Both the position numbers and the translations under genes were made by a program. The notes beneath the pieces were generated by a model. The model worked only from the letters and a program-made list of their open reading frames with translations. It was not told where the DNA came from and ran no database searches. From the NCBI RefSeq assembly GCF_963259705.1, contig NC_081840.1, positions 150,261,549 to 150,325,548 on the forward strand: DNA of 64,000 nucleotides. The letters are read 5' to 3'. Shown piece by piece: positions 22,906-34,720 of the stretch (its first letter is position 1; the number at the start of each line of letters is the position of its first letter). Source of the DNA: Myotis daubentonii. Taxonomy: Eukaryota > Chordata > Mammalia > Chiroptera > Vespertilionidae.

Positions 22906-23145
22906 GCCGAAACCGGTTTGGCTCAGTGGATAGAGCATCGGCCTGCGGACTGAAAGGTCCCAGGTTCGATTCCGGTCAAGGGCATGTACCTGGGTTGCGG
23001 GCATATCCCCAGTAGGAGATGTGCAGGAGGCAGCTGATCGATGTTTCTCTCTCATCGATGTTTCTAACTCTCTATCTCTCTCCCTTCCTCTAACTCTCTA
23101 TCTCTCTCCCTTCCTCTCTGTGAAAAATCAATAAAATATAAAAAA
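22906..23145 (+). mobile_element. Ves SINE
   Basis: A well-preserved copy: 'gccgaaaccggtttggctca' head, 'tggatagagcatcggcc', B box 'ggttcgattcc', 'gtacctgggttgcgggc', a duplicated pyrimidine block near 23062-23120 and 'aaaaatcaataaaat'. It belongs to the same subfamily as the copies at 29562 and 39808 and is probably young. Confidence 0.93.
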
Positions 23146-24725
23146 AATAAACTGTACACCTTATAAATCAGTCAATATTTAGAACATTAGTACATAACTT
23201 CAAAAATAAGAGAATAAACACCTCAAGATTACTCAATATTTATGAGGTAATGAGGTAATAGTTTCCAAGAAATAATATGCTACCCATTTTTATTAATTTG
23301 GTTTGATTAAAATTTCTTTTTGAAAAAATATAGCAAAGATGATTAGTAAAAACTTTAAAAACGATCTTTGCAGTTCTACGTCTCACCTCATTTGACTGGG
23401 AAAAAACCTGTCTAGGCAGGAAGACTGGGAGCTTTTGTTACTGAGTTCACACTGTTTCCTAGATAGAACCCCAGTGACAATCTCTCTTAATCTTTGTGTT
23501 TAATAATTAATTATTCTGATTGTTTGTCTTTGCTATCTGGCGGTATTGTTATGAGACTACCTGGCACTATTCCATTTCATCAGGAAGCTTGCATTTTTAT
23601 TCCTTACCTAAAGACCACATTTAGTCCAGTTGGAGAATAGTCTGGGATGCATGGCAAGGACATGCAAAATAATAGCTTTTTCTTAATCTTCAGACATGAG
23701 TTCATAATTTAGAAAAACCTCATAGTTGTTCCTCAACAGCCTGGATAATGTGCTTTGTATTGAAAAATCACACTGGAGACTGTTTATTTACAAGGGTCTA
23801 AACATCCGTATCTTTATGGCTTTCTCCTGTCACAATAAATCACCAGCTATAAGTTGTCCTTTGTTGGTTTTGGTAAAAATCAAATGAAACCCAGCAGGCG
23901 ATCTCAAAGTGCATTGTCCAAGAGTGTAAAAATGCTTCGTCGATGACAGATCATACTGTTCTTATTAAAGCTAAGAACATGGACTTCACTTTGCTTTTTG
24001 ACCCTGGTACTCTACTGTCAAGGTGATTTTATTTCTACAAATTTCCCTTCTGCTGGCCTCATCAATGATTCACCATAAAACATCAGACAAATTCCCATCA
24101 TCTGTGCATGATTACAGCAGGTTCTGTGGTGCTTCTCGCTGCAATGAAAATGATGTTTTTCAGCTTTGTCTAAAGAGGAATCAGTTTACATGTTCTCCCC
24201 GTGTGCAATGTCTTCTTGTTTTAATACCACATTATGAAATGATATGGAACCAGTGAAAAGCATTCTGATGTGCCATTGAATACCATTTGCTAAGATTTTA
24301 GCTCATCTCCATATATTTTTAAAGAGAGAGAAAAATACTGTACTTAGCCAACAATGACATGCGCACAGGACATGTGGGATCATCCAATCCCTTTAAGATG
24401 TAAATGTGCTGGAGCTATAGGTTCTCAGACCTATGACCTGCATTGTATTTTTTAAAAAAATGTTTACAAATAGCTTTAAAAGTAACTGGGTAAAACAATA
24501 ATATATACAAGAGCCTGAAGCTACCAACGCTGCGAAGCAACCAGCAGACCGTGGAAGAAACAGACACTGACTGGTCTTCCTCTTTGAAATCCCAAACTGG
24601 TTTTCATTGTGTCACTTCTATGGTGTGGTGTTATTCTATGACTGAAAGCAGTTATATACAGGATGAAAATATTTACTGCATATTTTCAGGGGATATATAT
24701 TCTACAAGATTACACAACAACAAAA
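23146..24725. other. Unique sequence without recognised repeats
   Basis: About 1.6 kb, AT-rich to mixed, with no repeat or gene that I can support. Confidence 0.4.
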
Positions 24726-24728
24726 AAT

Positions 24729-24818
24729 AATAGTAAGCATTTACTGAGCATCTGCTAACTGCTGGGCATACACGATCTCATTTTGCACACACTATCTCCT
24801 TTAATCTCAACCTAGCAA
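24729..24818 (-). mobile_element. MIR SINE, antisense, left part
   Basis: 'aataatagtaagcatttac', 'tgagcatctgctaactg' and 'tcctttaatctcaacc' follow the antisense MIR order. A Helitron splits the element, which resumes at 24996. Confidence 0.75.
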
Positions 24819-24995
24819 TCTATAATAATAAAAGCATAATATGCTAATTAGACCGGACATCCTTCCAGACGACCTTCCGGACAAACCTGGGGCTGAAAGG
24901 GAAGCCCGGGTCCTGGGTGCTGGAGGGAAGCCAGTGCCCGCAGCTGGGGGAAAGGTGGCCTACTCTTGCATGAATTTCCTGCAGTGGGCTTCTAG
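24819..24995 (+). mobile_element. Short Helitron inserted in a MIR
   Basis: A 177-bp copy begins TCTATAATAATAAAAGC, then 'taatatgctaattagacc'. It ends with hairpin 'ttgcatgaatttcctgca' and 'gtgggcttctag'. Host A precedes it and host T follows it, as expected for Helitron integration. Most of the interior of its longer relatives is missing. Confidence 0.87.
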
Positions 24996-25135
24996 TGTAG
25001 ATATAATGATGATAAAATGGCGTCTCCGAATGACAGTAGCTTATCCAAAATTTCAGAACAAATTAGTGACAGCATAAGAATTGAATGCAGATTTGCCTAA
25101 ATGCAAGTTAGTGCTTTTTCTACTGAGCTATACAT
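24996..25135 (-). mobile_element. MIR SINE, antisense, right part
   Basis: 'ttagtgacagcataagaatt' and 'gtgctttttctactgagcta' continue the antisense MIR order after the Helitron. Confidence 0.6.
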
Positions 25136-25879
25136 TTCTTTGGCAGACAAAAAAATCAACAACCAAAACACAACAACAAGAAAAAAGAAAAATGAAAAAC
25201 CTAGGCAGTTTAGCTCTATGCTGAAGTGTTCAGTGTTGCAATATACTGTCATTGTCACTCTGTAAAGCTCCCATTACATTATAATACTCTTCCTACAAAC
25301 TTCTAAATGGCTACATCTTGCCTAAGAAATTATGTAGAAATATTTCATTGTATCAGAAGCTTTCACCCTCATCCCTACTATGTCCTTTCCAATGTCCGGA
25401 ACTCCAACAAGTTAGACTTCATGATCATTTCCACTACACATTTTGGTAGTTCTTATTGGAGAAAAATTCCTTCCTTTACTCCTGGTTTCTATGAGGAGAG
25501 ATTTTCCCTCAGCACAATATTAGTCCTCTTCTGTCTCATGCTTCCCTAACTCTGGGAAGATGGAGTAACGTTTTCTGGTGGATGCATTTGGGAAAGGATT
25601 GGGAATTCTTGGCATATCTCTGCCATTCCCATGATGGGACCTCGCTGCTGAATTGGGCTCTTGCTGTGCCAGGGCACAGGTTTGGGGATTGTGCCACTGG
25701 CTGATCAGCCTGGCTGCCTCCAGGATTCCATTAGCACGTGCATTTGGCTCTTGAACTAAGCTGCATCCTTCAACATGGCACCTACCAATAGTAAAGTCTG
25801 TATTTTAGTTTGTTTTATTTTTCAGCTTGTTCACAACCCGGGTGGAGAAGTGAGGTGCTATTTATTGAAGAGTTTCTCT
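25136..25879. other. No recognisable feature
   Basis: Unique-looking sequence with no supported exon or named repeat. Confidence 0.4.
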
Positions 25880-26085
25880 GAGATTCTGAAAATGCTGTTC
25901 CCCCTACCTAGATTACTTCCTTCACTATCGACATACCCAAATCCCATTTACCATTCTTAAATGCCTTTTCTCCTGTAAATTTCTCTACATAACAGTCCCA
26001 TGTGGGTAGAATCTATCCTTCTTTCAAACCGCCTTCGAACTTTGTTATAACCTCTTTGAGTATTTACTGTAGCCTTCATCTTTTA
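25880..26085 (+). mobile_element. L2 fragment, sense
   Basis: 'aatgctgttccccctaccta' and 'aatgccttttctcctgtaaa' resemble the L2 words 'atgctgttccctctgcctgg' and the block that follows. The fragment is diverged. Confidence 0.5.
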
Positions 26086-26670
26086 CTTATGTATTCACTT
26101 TAAAAGTATGAAGTCCTACTTTGCATTGTTATACCTGAGGTTACAGTAGCCCGCAATTCAGATGAGGCCCTTATCTCCCTTGAATTGTTAGCTTAGCAGA
26201 GTAGGCACAGGTAGGAAAGTAATGACAAATGGAATGACTGGTGAATGGGAGTACAAGGGGCCATGTTAGGGGGAGGGGAGGCGTGTGGCAAAGGCGCCTA
26301 ACCTAGGTGGGGGTATGGTCAAGGTCTCAGGCAGACTGTATTCCTGTTTGGAACTTGAGAACTTCTTCCAAATTACTAAGTCACTTTCAGAAGTTACTTT
26401 AAAGCGTATAGTTAAAAATGGGAGTAAGAGTTATCTGGGCAAATGGACTAGATGGCTAGAGAGCAGATAGTGAGAAGGGAGCAGCTTTCGGGAAATGAAA
26501 TAGCGTGTGAAAGGGGTCCAGGGTTGAGCAGACAGCAGAACGCATCACAGGTGTTGGCAGTAGGCCTTATTTTTGGAGAACAGAACATCACACAGTAGAA
26601 TAAGTATTTGTTGAATTGAATTATTTTTCATTAAAGTGAGCTCTCTTAATCTTTACTTGGGAATACTCTA
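26086..26670. other. No recognisable feature
   Basis: Unique-looking sequence. Confidence 0.4.
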
Positions 26671-26671
26671 A

Positions 26672-26870
26672 AACAATAATGATTATTATTTGTAAAACGT
26701 TTATAGCATGCCAGACACTGTGTTAAGACATATCAGCTTATATAACCTTTTAAATAACTTAATTATGGTACTATCATTTCAATTTTAATATAATAAAACC
26801 ATATTCAGATACATTAAGTAATATTGTCAAAGATGTCAACACTAATTTGAGACAGGGCCTGGGACCAGGA
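26672..26870 (-). mobile_element. MIR SINE, antisense
   Basis: 'aataatgattattatttg', 'catgccagacactgtgttaa' and a weak remainder fit antisense MIR. Confidence 0.6.
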
Positions 26871-26904
26871 GTCACCTCATTCCAAAGTCCTCTCTATGAC
26901 AATT

Positions 26905-27165
26905 ACTACAGCTACGGCTGCTGCTGAGTATCACCTCTAATCAGTGTTTACTGTCTGCAGTCATATTCTAAGTGCTCTACGCACATTGTCTGATTTAATC
27001 CGCGTAACAGCCCTACGGTTGGCAGTATTATGTTTTATCCTTGGTTTACAAAGACAGACCTTCAGGGTGGCCAAGGAGCCGGGTTCACAGAGCTATTAGG
27101 TGATGGGCCGGGATCTGCATCTAAGCTGTCTGTCTCCAGAGCTCAAGTTTCTTAATCACAATTTT
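26905..27165 (-). mobile_element. MIR SINE, antisense
   Basis: 'agtgtttactgtctgcagtc', 'ctaagtgctctacgcacatt', 'tgatttaatccgcgtaacag', 'agagctattaggtgatgg' and 'tccagagctcaagtttctta' follow the antisense MIR order closely. Confidence 0.8.
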
Positions 27166-27789
27166 CAGGAAAAGAATTTACAGCGATAATAAAAATTTTG
27201 TCTCAGTGCTAAGAATCTTGGGAGGAGAAATGGTGAAAAGTATGTAGATTTTTCAGAATAATTGGGTTTATGGAAACCAGGAAAAACGATTGTTGGGAGG
27301 CCTGATTTTTAAAATTAGTATATTCGTGTATGGATATTACTTAGAAAAAGTTTATAAAGCAGGTTGTGCTGGAAGAAAATGGATAGTGGTTAGTAAATAC
27401 TTTTGTTTAATTGACGTAGCAAAGAGTACAAACTATATGTGCTAATAAATCAGTTTTGAACAGAAGCTATGGCAGGGCAGGCAGTAGAGAGGCAGGTGTA
27501 AGGTTCATGAACAGGACATACTATTTGATTTAGAGAATGTTAGATACATTTCCAGTTCCTGAAAACAGGATCTTCATGAACAAAGCGATGGTTTAGGATG
27601 ATTACATACTTGCAAAATCATAGATTTTTTTTTCAATAGCATGCATATCATCTGTAGACCACCAGATATATGGAATTTTGCTTTGGGGAAATTGATAAAA
27701 AATGAGTTAGATATATGCTATTCAGAGATTTGCTTTTATGGAGTTTTAATATTTTCTAGGAAGCGGCGAATTCTGAAGATTACTTAATA
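27166..27789. other. No recognisable feature
   Basis: AT-rich unique sequence. Confidence 0.4.
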
Positions 27790-28165
27790 CATTCATTGCT
27801 AATGACAATGATTTCGGAATCGCTCTGATGACATATGCCAGGCGGATATGAAGCCACCTCAAGTGATGTCCTGAGGGTATCCCTTGGAAGGGTAAACGGG
27901 TCTCAGTTGTGTTGAGCCATGACCTACTCCTTAAGCCCCTCATACACTTGTTTCTATCTCATTTTCTCACACCTGGCTTTCCAGCCTGCTCTAATTGGCT
28001 CGAAGCTGCACAGAGAACTTTCCTGAGACTTAAAAGTTTGGTCTTCTTTGGTCTGACCAGTGTTCCCTTTGTCTTTCCCATTAAAAACCCTGGACCCCAG
28101 CTCATGAAGTCTTCCGCCAGTCCTGAACATGCAGCCCAATAAATCTTGCTAATATTTTAATGCTG
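27790..28165 (+). mobile_element. Possible ERV1-type LTR
   Basis: It has the promoter layout of a gammaretrovirus-like LTR: a reversed CCAAT box in 'ctaattggctc', a TATA-like 'cattaaaaaccctgg' near 28080, and 'gcccaataaatcttgct' near 28136 as polyadenylation signal. I see no target duplication and no clear ends. It could instead be a promoter-like chance run. Confidence 0.4.
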
Positions 28166-28934
28166 GTCTTCTCTCACGGGTACCAGAAGAATGATTTCAT
28201 ACTAATTCTTTTTTCTTGAAAATATGAGACCAAGGGTTGAGAGGAAGGTAGAGCAGAATGATAATACTTGCTGGATTGGGTCTGTAAATGTACAGTTGTT
28301 GCATGTTGGGTAAATCATGGTACTTTTCTGGGACTCAGATTCATCAGCTTTAAAATGAAGATACAAATATTTGTACTAATTCGTTTTACTAGATTGATGA
28401 ACCCATCCAATGACTTCCTATTTTATAAATCCCACTTGATGTTAAGCTTCTGGAAATGGCGTTCTTTACTACCCAGCAGGCATCTGTAAATATGTCTGTA
28501 TCTGAAAATGGGAGTTATGTCTGATTCAATGTAGTAACATAAAGAGAATTTCAACTTAGGTCAAAGAGGAAGGTGGTGGGAAAAGTTTTTCTTTTCTTTG
28601 TTTATAAGTCAGATGGAATTTTATAAGTTTCAAATCACTTGGGCTAGATAACCCATAACAGAATAGTAGAGGAGGAGAAAGAAAGGAGGAGGAAGAGGGA
28701 AGGAGAGGGAGGGGACAAAGAGGAGGTTTGGATTTTGAGGAGCAGATGAGTTCACTTTTGAGTTTGGTGTTATCCATAGGTTCAGGCATCCACGATGGTT
28801 TTTGAAATATATACCCTGTGGATAAGGGGAGACTAATCTATATGTAAATCCTATCCAACAATGAAATGTTTTTTCTGCTTTTCTGCTTTTTTTTAACAAC
28901 TGTTTATTGAGTGCTTACTTTATGCCAGATATAT
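28166..28934. other. No gene; weak MIR traces
   Basis: 28290-28400 ('gttgggtaaatcatggtac', 'agctttaaaatgaagata') may be a sense MIR. 28895-28930 ('tgtttattgagtgcttac') looks like an antisense MIR/L2 end. A purine-rich run lies at 28660-28720. Confidence 0.4.
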
Positions 28935-29121
28935 ATATTTAAATTAACTTTGGAGAAGAAGGGAGAGGGAGAGGGAGATAGAAACATCAATGATGAGAGA
29001 GAATTAGTGATGGGCTGCCTCCTGCATGCTCCCTACTGGGGACAGAGCCCAAAACCCGGGAATTGAACTGTGACCTCCTGGTTCATAGGTCAACACTCAA
29101 CCACTGAGCCACACCAGCCAC
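28935..29121 (-). mobile_element. Ves SINE, antisense
   Basis: On the minus strand: 'gtggctcagtggttgagtg' head, 'cctatgaaccaggaggtcac', 'agttcaattcccgggttttg' B box, and a tail with 'catcattgatgtttctatc' and A/T-rich sequence. Confidence 0.88.
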
Positions 29122-29500
29122 AGTTCTTCACACTAGCTCTGAGCAAGATCCAGGCAGATGCTGGTTATGGCCACATGGAGCATTTGTCCATGTGTGCGGA
29201 CATGACACTTAACCCGTTTGTCCACCCATTGGCCTGTCTCCGCCAGTGGGGAGTGCTGGGATCCACATGTGAAGAGGCTGGTGGGCAGGGCTGTGCCATT
29301 GACTTGGGGATTTCTGGGGGGAAGTGAGTTTCTAGATGGTTCCGTCTCCAAGGATGAGGGCGCATTTGTTGGGGAGGATTAGGTTTCCAGGTGGAGACCA
29401 CTGTGGTCCTGTGAGACCCAGGGCAGGGAGGGGGAGCCAGACCCCGAGCCTGGCCCCAGCTCCTGAAGGAGATGGCTCCACTGAGCCAAGGAAGGGTGTA
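29122..29500. other. GC-rich unique stretch
   Basis: About 380 bp with clearly higher G content than its surroundings, ending just before an L1. No splice-bounded reading frame or named repeat is recognised. Confidence 0.35.
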
Positions 29501-29504
29501 TATG

Positions 29505-31277
29505 ATATCAAACTATATTACATCAAATCAACATGGTACTTGCTTAAAAACAGACACATAGACGAAACCGGTTTGGCTCAGTGGATAGAGCGTAGGCCTG
29601 CAGACTGGAGGGTCCCAGGTTTGATTCTGGTCAAGGGCATGTACCTGGGTTGCGGGCATATCCCTAGTAGATGTGCAGGAGGCAGCTTATCGATGTTTCT
29701 CTCTCATTGATGTTTCTAACTCTCTGTCTCTCTCCCTTCCTCTCTGTGAAAAATCAATAAAATGTATTTTAAAAAACAACAACAAAAACAGACACATAGT
29801 TCAATGCAACAGAATAGAGAGCCCAGAAATAAACCCATGTCTACATGGCCAATGAATCTATAACAAAAAAGCAAGAATATACAATGTGGTAAAGACATTC
29901 AACTCAATAAATAGTGTTGGAAAGACTGGACAGATATGTGCAAAAACAAACAAATAAAAACAAAACCTACAGACAAAAACTGACCACTTTCTTATTCCAT
30001 ATAAAAAGTAAACTCAAGATGGAATAAAGACTTAAAGGTAAAAGCTGAAACTGTAAAACTCTTAGAAGAAAGTTAGGCAGTAAACTCTTTGACATTGCTG
30101 TTAGTAATATATTTTCTGATTTTTCTCCTTGGGCAAGGGAAACAAAAGAAACAATAAACAGATGGAACTACATCAAACTAAAATGTTCTTGCACAGTATA
30201 TGAAATCTCAACAAAACCAAAAGACCACCTTCTGAATGACAGAAGATATTCACCAATGATGCATCTGATAAGGGGTTAATATTCAAACTTTAATAAAAAC
30301 GTATGTGACTTAACACAAAAAATTTGATTAAAAAATGGGGAGAGGACCTAGGTAGGCATTTCTCCAAAGAGGACATGCAGATGGTCAATAGATATTGAAA
30401 AGATGCTCAACATCACTAATCATCAGAGAAATGCAAATTAAAATCACAATTAGATATTACCTCGCACCTATCAGAATGGCTATCATCAATAACTCAACAA
30501 ACAGCAAGTGTTGGGGAGGAAAGCAAAGCCTGGTTCCCTGATGGCGGGATTGCAAATTGGTGCAATCACTTTGGAAAACAGTATGGAAATTCCTTAAAAG
30601 ACTAAAAATAGAACTGCCACATGACTCAGAAACCACACTCTTGGGTATTTATCCAAAGAAATCTTAAATAGTAATTTAAAAAGGAAATATGCATCCTTGT
30701 GTTCATTGCAGCATTATTTAATATTAGTAAGATAAGGAAGCCACCCACGGGCCAATCAGTAGATGAAGGGATAGGGAAGAGGTGGTATGCATAGACAATT
30801 AAATATTACTTGGCCATAAAAAAATAATGAAATCTTCCTACCATTTGCAACAGCATGGATGGACCGAGAGGGTATTATGATAAGTGAAGTAACTCAGATA
30901 GAAAAAGACAAATACGATATTATATTACTTACATGGAATCTAAAAATTAAAATAAATGAGCAAACAAAACAGAAATAAACCAATAGATACAGAGAACAAA
31001 CTGATGGTTGCCGGATGCAGGAGAGTTTGGGGAACTGTGTGGAAATGTAAAGGAATTGAAAAGTACAAATTGGTGGTTCAGAAATGGTCACAGTATGTAA
31101 AGTACAGCGTAGGGAATGTAGTCAATAATATTGTGATAAGTATGTATGTTGCCAGGTGGGAGTCTAGACTTATTGTGGGGATCCCTCATAAGTTATATAA
31201 ATGTCTAACCATTATGCTGTGCACCTGAAACTAATATAATATTGTATGCCAACTGTAATTGAACAATAAAAAATGAA
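29505..31277 (+). mobile_element. L1 3' part, sense, with inserted SINE
   Basis: Sense L1 ORF2 C-terminal region and 3' UTR: 'acatgcagatggtcaataga', 'gctcaacatcactaatcatc', 'tatcagaatggctatcatc', 'acagcatggatggaccga', then 'gcacctgaaactaatataat' and 'ttgaacaataaaaaatg' at the end. It is 5'-truncated, full of stops, and older than the L1 at 54767. A Ves SINE lies inside at 29562-29783. Confidence 0.9.
29562..29783 (+). mobile_element. Ves SINE with perfect target duplications
   Basis: 'gaaaccggtttggctcagtg' head, 'tggatagagcgtaggcctg', B box 'ggtttgattctgg', 'gtacctgggttgcgggc', 'aaaaatcaataaaatg' tail. Perfect 16-bp target duplications, aaaaacagacacatag, lie at 29546-29561 and 29784-29799 inside L1 sequence. 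The perfect flanks suggest a fairly recent insertion. Confidence 0.96.
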
Positions 31278-32014
31278 AGTTCATGTCTTTTGTGATATAC
31301 TTTGCTAATGTAAAATAAAATAATAACACCTATACAAATAGTATGACTTTTGTATCAGGTAGATAATGACATTTGGTGTTGTTCAATGATAATAGTAGCC
31401 CAGCAGTTTTAATCGATTTGCTACATTGATAAAAGGTAAACAGACATCTGCAGGGCTGTCCTGTGCCTTTATTTTCTCAAAGCAAAGGAACCATAAACTA
31501 AACATTTCAAATGCGTGTTCTTCTCTGAAAGCATTATGCCTCTCAGAACAGGCAGAAGGGAACTTTGCTCACTGAGTGCCCTATGGTAAGTTGTGAATTT
31601 TAGGGCTAAGCCAAGTTGGCATGCAGAAGGGGCTGCTGTTGATCTTTTGTACCAATTTTGGATTAATTGTGATCTACAGCAGTGCGTAAACATGCTATCC
31701 TAGTGCTTCAGCTTCTCCACAGCTAAACAGTAATCCTTCTTAATGCTCTAAGTCAACTTTTAGGCCTTAGCAGAATTTCCCTTAATCTCTGGCTAGTAAG
31801 TTAACTGATTTACAAAACATAATCCATGAGCCCAGAATCTTAAGGATGTGTGAATAGCAGCAACCTACCTGTACAGCTTCTCTGGACTGGAATTATTTAA
31901 CTGCAACACAAGCTGATGAAAGAGATGACCCCCAACTGTGAAATTTTGGAATCTGGTTATTTTGTATTTTAATATAACAGGTCAACAAGTGATCTATAAA
32001 TGTGCGCACGCAGA

Positions 32015-32065
<51 letters not shown>

Positions 32066-33491
32066 TTGCCATTTGTAATTTTATAAATTTTGCTCATTGG
32101 AGAAAATTACTTTTCTGTTTTGTACTTTTTCTTCTTAGGTTTTTGCAACTACTGTAGTCAGCCATCTGAATTAGAGACAGATCTTTCTCCATGCTGAGGT
32201 ACCATTTTATTTTATTTCCTAATTCTTTAAGCATGTACATTATGATGATAGAAAACTGCCATATATATTATGCCTGGATTTAGCCCTTCTAATTGGAGTA
32301 TAACTGTGAGTATTAGTGATGACAACAATCGCAGATGGTTCAATAATGTAGTTTGGTTTTGAAATCATTCGTGTTGCCTGGCCTTTTAATTTGAAACTCA
32401 CTCAGCTGTCAGGTTCTCCAAAGCTGCCTTCTCTCTTCCTTCCGGCCAGCCAGACACTTTTATATTTGGTTGCCTGCTCCAGTGCACTCCACGCCTCTCA
32501 GGGCCCTCTGATTCCTTGCCTACCTCTTTCCTTTGTTAAGGTTTCTCTCAGATTGCTCCAGTTAAATTTGGTAAGCCTCCCAGTTTCATGGGAGACGTTC
32601 TGTATAAGTTTGAAACGATAACTTTTCTTTACCCAATTCTGACTTCATAGATCTTGGTTTTCTTCAGACAATTATAAATGTGCATATGGCCTTCCTTGTA
32701 CCTACAGATGTATTTGGAGTTTTGGTTGAGTCTTTGTATAACCATCAATGTAACTGTTGGGTCCCTGTTTGCTCTCATGGATGAGGTGTCCCCCCAAAAT
32801 ATCTGCAGATTGTATTACATTTGAAAATGAAATATATTTTAATAAACACTGCCTTTATAATTACTCAAAGTATGTATACATTTTTTGGAACACCCTGTAC
32901 ATGACAAATATAGCCTGGAAATGGAGGCAAGCAAGGGGAGAAGAAACCTTGTTACCTTTATGGGGAGAGCGTGCTTAGAGTATTTTGAATTTAGGGACTT
33001 CTCCTTCCTTAATATAGACCACTATTTCAGAGCATGAGTGTGTCTTTTGGGTGATGTGTGTCTGTGGGGGTGTCTGTGCATGGGTGCACACTCACCTGCA
33101 GGTGCTTGATTCATGCCACTGGCAGGATGGGCAGGGAGAACCCTCACTGTGCGCCTCACCAGGAAATGTTGGGGCAAACTGGCATGAGTACGCTCAGGCC
33201 AATGCTGGATGTCCAGGATGTACCTTCAGGGTTTATTTTGTCCCATAGATTGTCTCGTAGTGGGAGGAGGAGCATTGCTAGGAAAAGAAGACATCCTGGA
33301 GGCAGGGGTGAGAGTTGCCTGAAGGAAGCTAGGGAAGAATTGGGCTATGGAGATCTGAAGTGGCCCTCTCTCTGTGGATGGTGGTCCTGAGGACAGGTGT
33401 GCAATGGTAAGTACTGGGCCATGTCTACTGAGAGCCCACTTTTTAGTGAGTTAAGACTTTTAGCTCATAGAGATGGTCCTTTGGCCTGGAG
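31278..33491. other. Unique sequence with a (TG)n tract
   Basis: About 2.2 kb with no supported gene. The words near 32870-32910 ('tgtatacattttttggaaca') may belong to a mariner-like remnant, but this is unproven. Confidence 0.4.
32018..32064. repeat. (TG)n microsatellite
   Basis: A pure run of about 23 TG units. Confidence 0.95.
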
Positions 33492-33724
33492 CAGTGATGG
33501 AGAACCTTTTGAGCTCGGGGTGTCAGCATTTTGAGAAACCCTAACTTAACTCTGGTGCTGTGTCACATATAGAAATTTTTTGATATTTGCAACCATAGTA
33601 AAACAAAGACTTATATTTTTGATATTTATTTTATATATTTAAATGCCATTTAACAAAGAAAAATCAACCAAAAAAATGAGTTCACGTGTCACCTCTGACA
33701 CGCATCATAGGTTCGCCATCACTG
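33492..33724 (+). mobile_element. hAT-type MITE, copy 1
   Basis: A 233-bp element has inverted ends, cagtgatggagaacc at the left and ggttcgccatcactg at the right. It includes 'ctaacttaactctggtgctg' and 'caaccatagtaaaacaaag'. It is the same family as 49468-49702, which lies in the opposite orientation. The flanking 8 bp (gcctggag, gactatag) match only partly. It has no coding capacity. Confidence 0.85.
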
Positions 33725-33844
33725 GACTATAGAGACAGGCCCATAAAACATACTATTTGGATGTTCCACCTTTATTCTGCTGTGACTCTTCCCAGCTAGC
33801 CTCCACCCTTAGCAACGTGTGAAACTTTGTCCAGCCTGAGGGAA

Positions 33845-33953
33845 TGTGATGTGATGTGATGTGATGTGATGTGATGTGATGTGATGTGATGTGATGTGAT
33901 TGATGTGATGTGATGTGATGTGATGTGATGTGATGTGATGTGATGTGATGTAA
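33845..33953. repeat. (GTGAT)n pentanucleotide repeat
   Basis: About 21 units of GTGAT with one slip near 33898 where the phase shifts ('gtgattgatgtg') and one variant unit at the end ('gtaat'). Reverse-strand frames encode His-Ile-Thr-Ser runs and are artefacts. Confidence 0.97.
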
Positions 33954-34109
33954 TGTGGACGAAGACCTGGAGAGTAAAGACCTGGCTTCCCACAGTGAGC
34001 CTGTGTGAGGGAGGCTGCAGTCCACGGTTCCAGAGAGATGTGAGCGGTGGCACATACAGGTTGAAAAAGCAAGACAGGACAGCTACCAGCAGGAGGACTC
34101 AGGAGTGAC

Positions 34110-34720
34110 ACTCATGCATTAAACATATTGAGCACATATTATGTGCGTGGCCCTGTTTTAGGGATAACCCAGCAGGGAACCAAACAAAGATTTCTGATCT
34201 TGAGGTGCCTATATTCTAATACAGGATGGGAGTGGGGGCAGAAAATAAACAAGAGACATGGTAAATAATGTGATGAAAAGTATTATAGGACAAAAAAAGA
34301 GAAAAGAGAATAGATCAGGATTAGGGAGATGAGGAGTGCTGGGTAGGAATGAGGATGAAATTTCAAACAGGTCATCAGAATGAGTCTAGTTGAAATGTTG
34401 TAATTGACTTTGGGAAGGTCGTGATATGCTAAGAGAGTGAGCCCTGTAGTTTTCGAGAGGAAGAATGTTCCAGACAGAGCTGACAAGGCCTGCGAATGTC
34501 CTAGGAGGGCATGTGCCCAGATTTTTCTGAGGAGCAGAAAGGACGCTGATGCCTGGGCCGCGGAGTGGGCAAGGACGAAGGGGAGGAAAAAGGTCCTGGG
34601 TGTCCTGGGAGCTTGTCCTCCTGAATCTACAGGGTTTTGCCACTACTTTGACTTTCATCCTGAATCAAATGGGGAGCCATTCGGTAAAGTGACATGAGCT
34701 GACGTATGTTTTTAAAAGAA
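34110..34720 (-). mobile_element. L2 LINE, antisense
   Basis: 'gagcacatattatgtgcgtg', 'gggataacccagcagggaac', 'gaatgttccagacagagc', 'gaatcaaatggggagccatt' and 'aagtgacatgagctgacg' follow the antisense L2 order. It is one of the longer L2 pieces here. Confidence 0.7.

Noticed and set aside
22906..23000. Possible tRNA gene (A box and B box present)
   Set aside because: It is the head of a Ves SINE, which derives from a tRNA. There is no cloverleaf with mature 3' end, and the same head recurs in many copies.
32870..32910. Mariner-like words ('tgtatacattttttggaaca')
   Set aside because: Too short and without paired ends or TA flanks. Noted but not called.
33845..33953. Regular repeat considered as a CRISPR-like array
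   Set aside because: The units are 5 bp with no spacers, in a mammalian genome. It is a simple tandem repeat.
33753..34111. Three overlapping reverse frames rich in His-Ile-Thr-Ser
   Set aside because: They are translations of the GTGAT pentanucleotide array, open only because the repeat lacks stops.
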